Source: JBEEMU01 sp043778315 (GTDB lineage: Bacteria > Bacteroidota > Bacteroidia > Chitinophagales > Saprospiraceae). Taken from it: 5,346 nt of DNA. The notes beneath the pieces were generated by a model. It had not been told where the DNA came from. It saw only the letters and a list, made by a program, of their open reading frames with translations, and made no database searches. Made by a program: the position numbers and the translations under genes. Positions 5,311 through 5,346 of the stretch are shown here, piece by piece; within the stretch, counting starts at the first letter, position 1, and each line of letters begins with the position of its first letter. The stretch is taken from NCBI GenBank assembly GCA_043778315.1, contig JAYWGJ010000292.1, positions 1 to 5,346 on the forward strand, in the 5' to 3' direction.

Positions 5311-5346
5311 AGAGCGTAGGTAAAGAATGTTATCTAATTTATTTCA

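Overview
The window looks like chromosomal DNA from a member of the Bacteroidota. The evidence is indirect. Coding DNA has mixed, moderate GC, while the gaps between genes are very AT-rich. Start codons lack Shine-Dalgarno sequences and sit behind A/T-rich leaders. One start has a TAnnTTTG-type -7 box upstream. Several proteins resemble families I associate with this phylum: a small lipocalin-like lipoprotein (DUF5004-like), a secreted beta-sandwich protein (DUF4961-like), and an ECF sigma factor paired with an RskA-like anti-sigma factor. No finer placement is supported.

Left part, plus strand (1-1530). An ECF sigma factor gene, cut at its 5' end by the window edge, is followed after 111 bp by a membrane-anchored anti-sigma factor with an RskA-type C-terminal domain. 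The spacer carries four tandem copies of a 14-bp AT-rich repeat ending six bases before the anti-sigma ATG. A strong hairpin terminator closes the unit. The pair should form a signalling switch in which the anti-sigma factor holds the sigma factor at the inner membrane until an envelope signal releases it.

Middle part, minus strand (1556-3196). A 546-residue secreted leucine-rich-repeat protein converges on the anti-sigma gene and shares its terminator region. It is built from two unequal copies of one plan: a Trp-rich N-terminal module, 22-residue LRRs (4, then 12), and a helical cap ending in cysteine.

Gap 3197-3758 (562 bp). I see no credible gene here. It holds a probable promoter for the LRR gene, a 100-bp element with perfect 20-bp inverted arms, and the terminator of the next operon.

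Right part, minus strand (3759-5190). Two genes 10 bp apart form an operon: a probable lipoprotein followed by a secreted protein with two degenerate copies of one beta-rich domain. From memory of the families, such pairs accompany SusC/SusD-type outer-membrane uptake loci, so the window may hold the tail of such a locus. No SusC or SusD gene is visible. The last 156 bp are non-coding and contain two hairpins.

I find no CRISPR array, tRNA, rRNA or transposase gene. Nothing seen establishes a wholly new system. The items most worth a second look are the intergenic inverted-repeat element, the 14-bp repeat array in the sigma/anti-sigma spacer, and the duplicated architectures of the LRR and beta-rich proteins.
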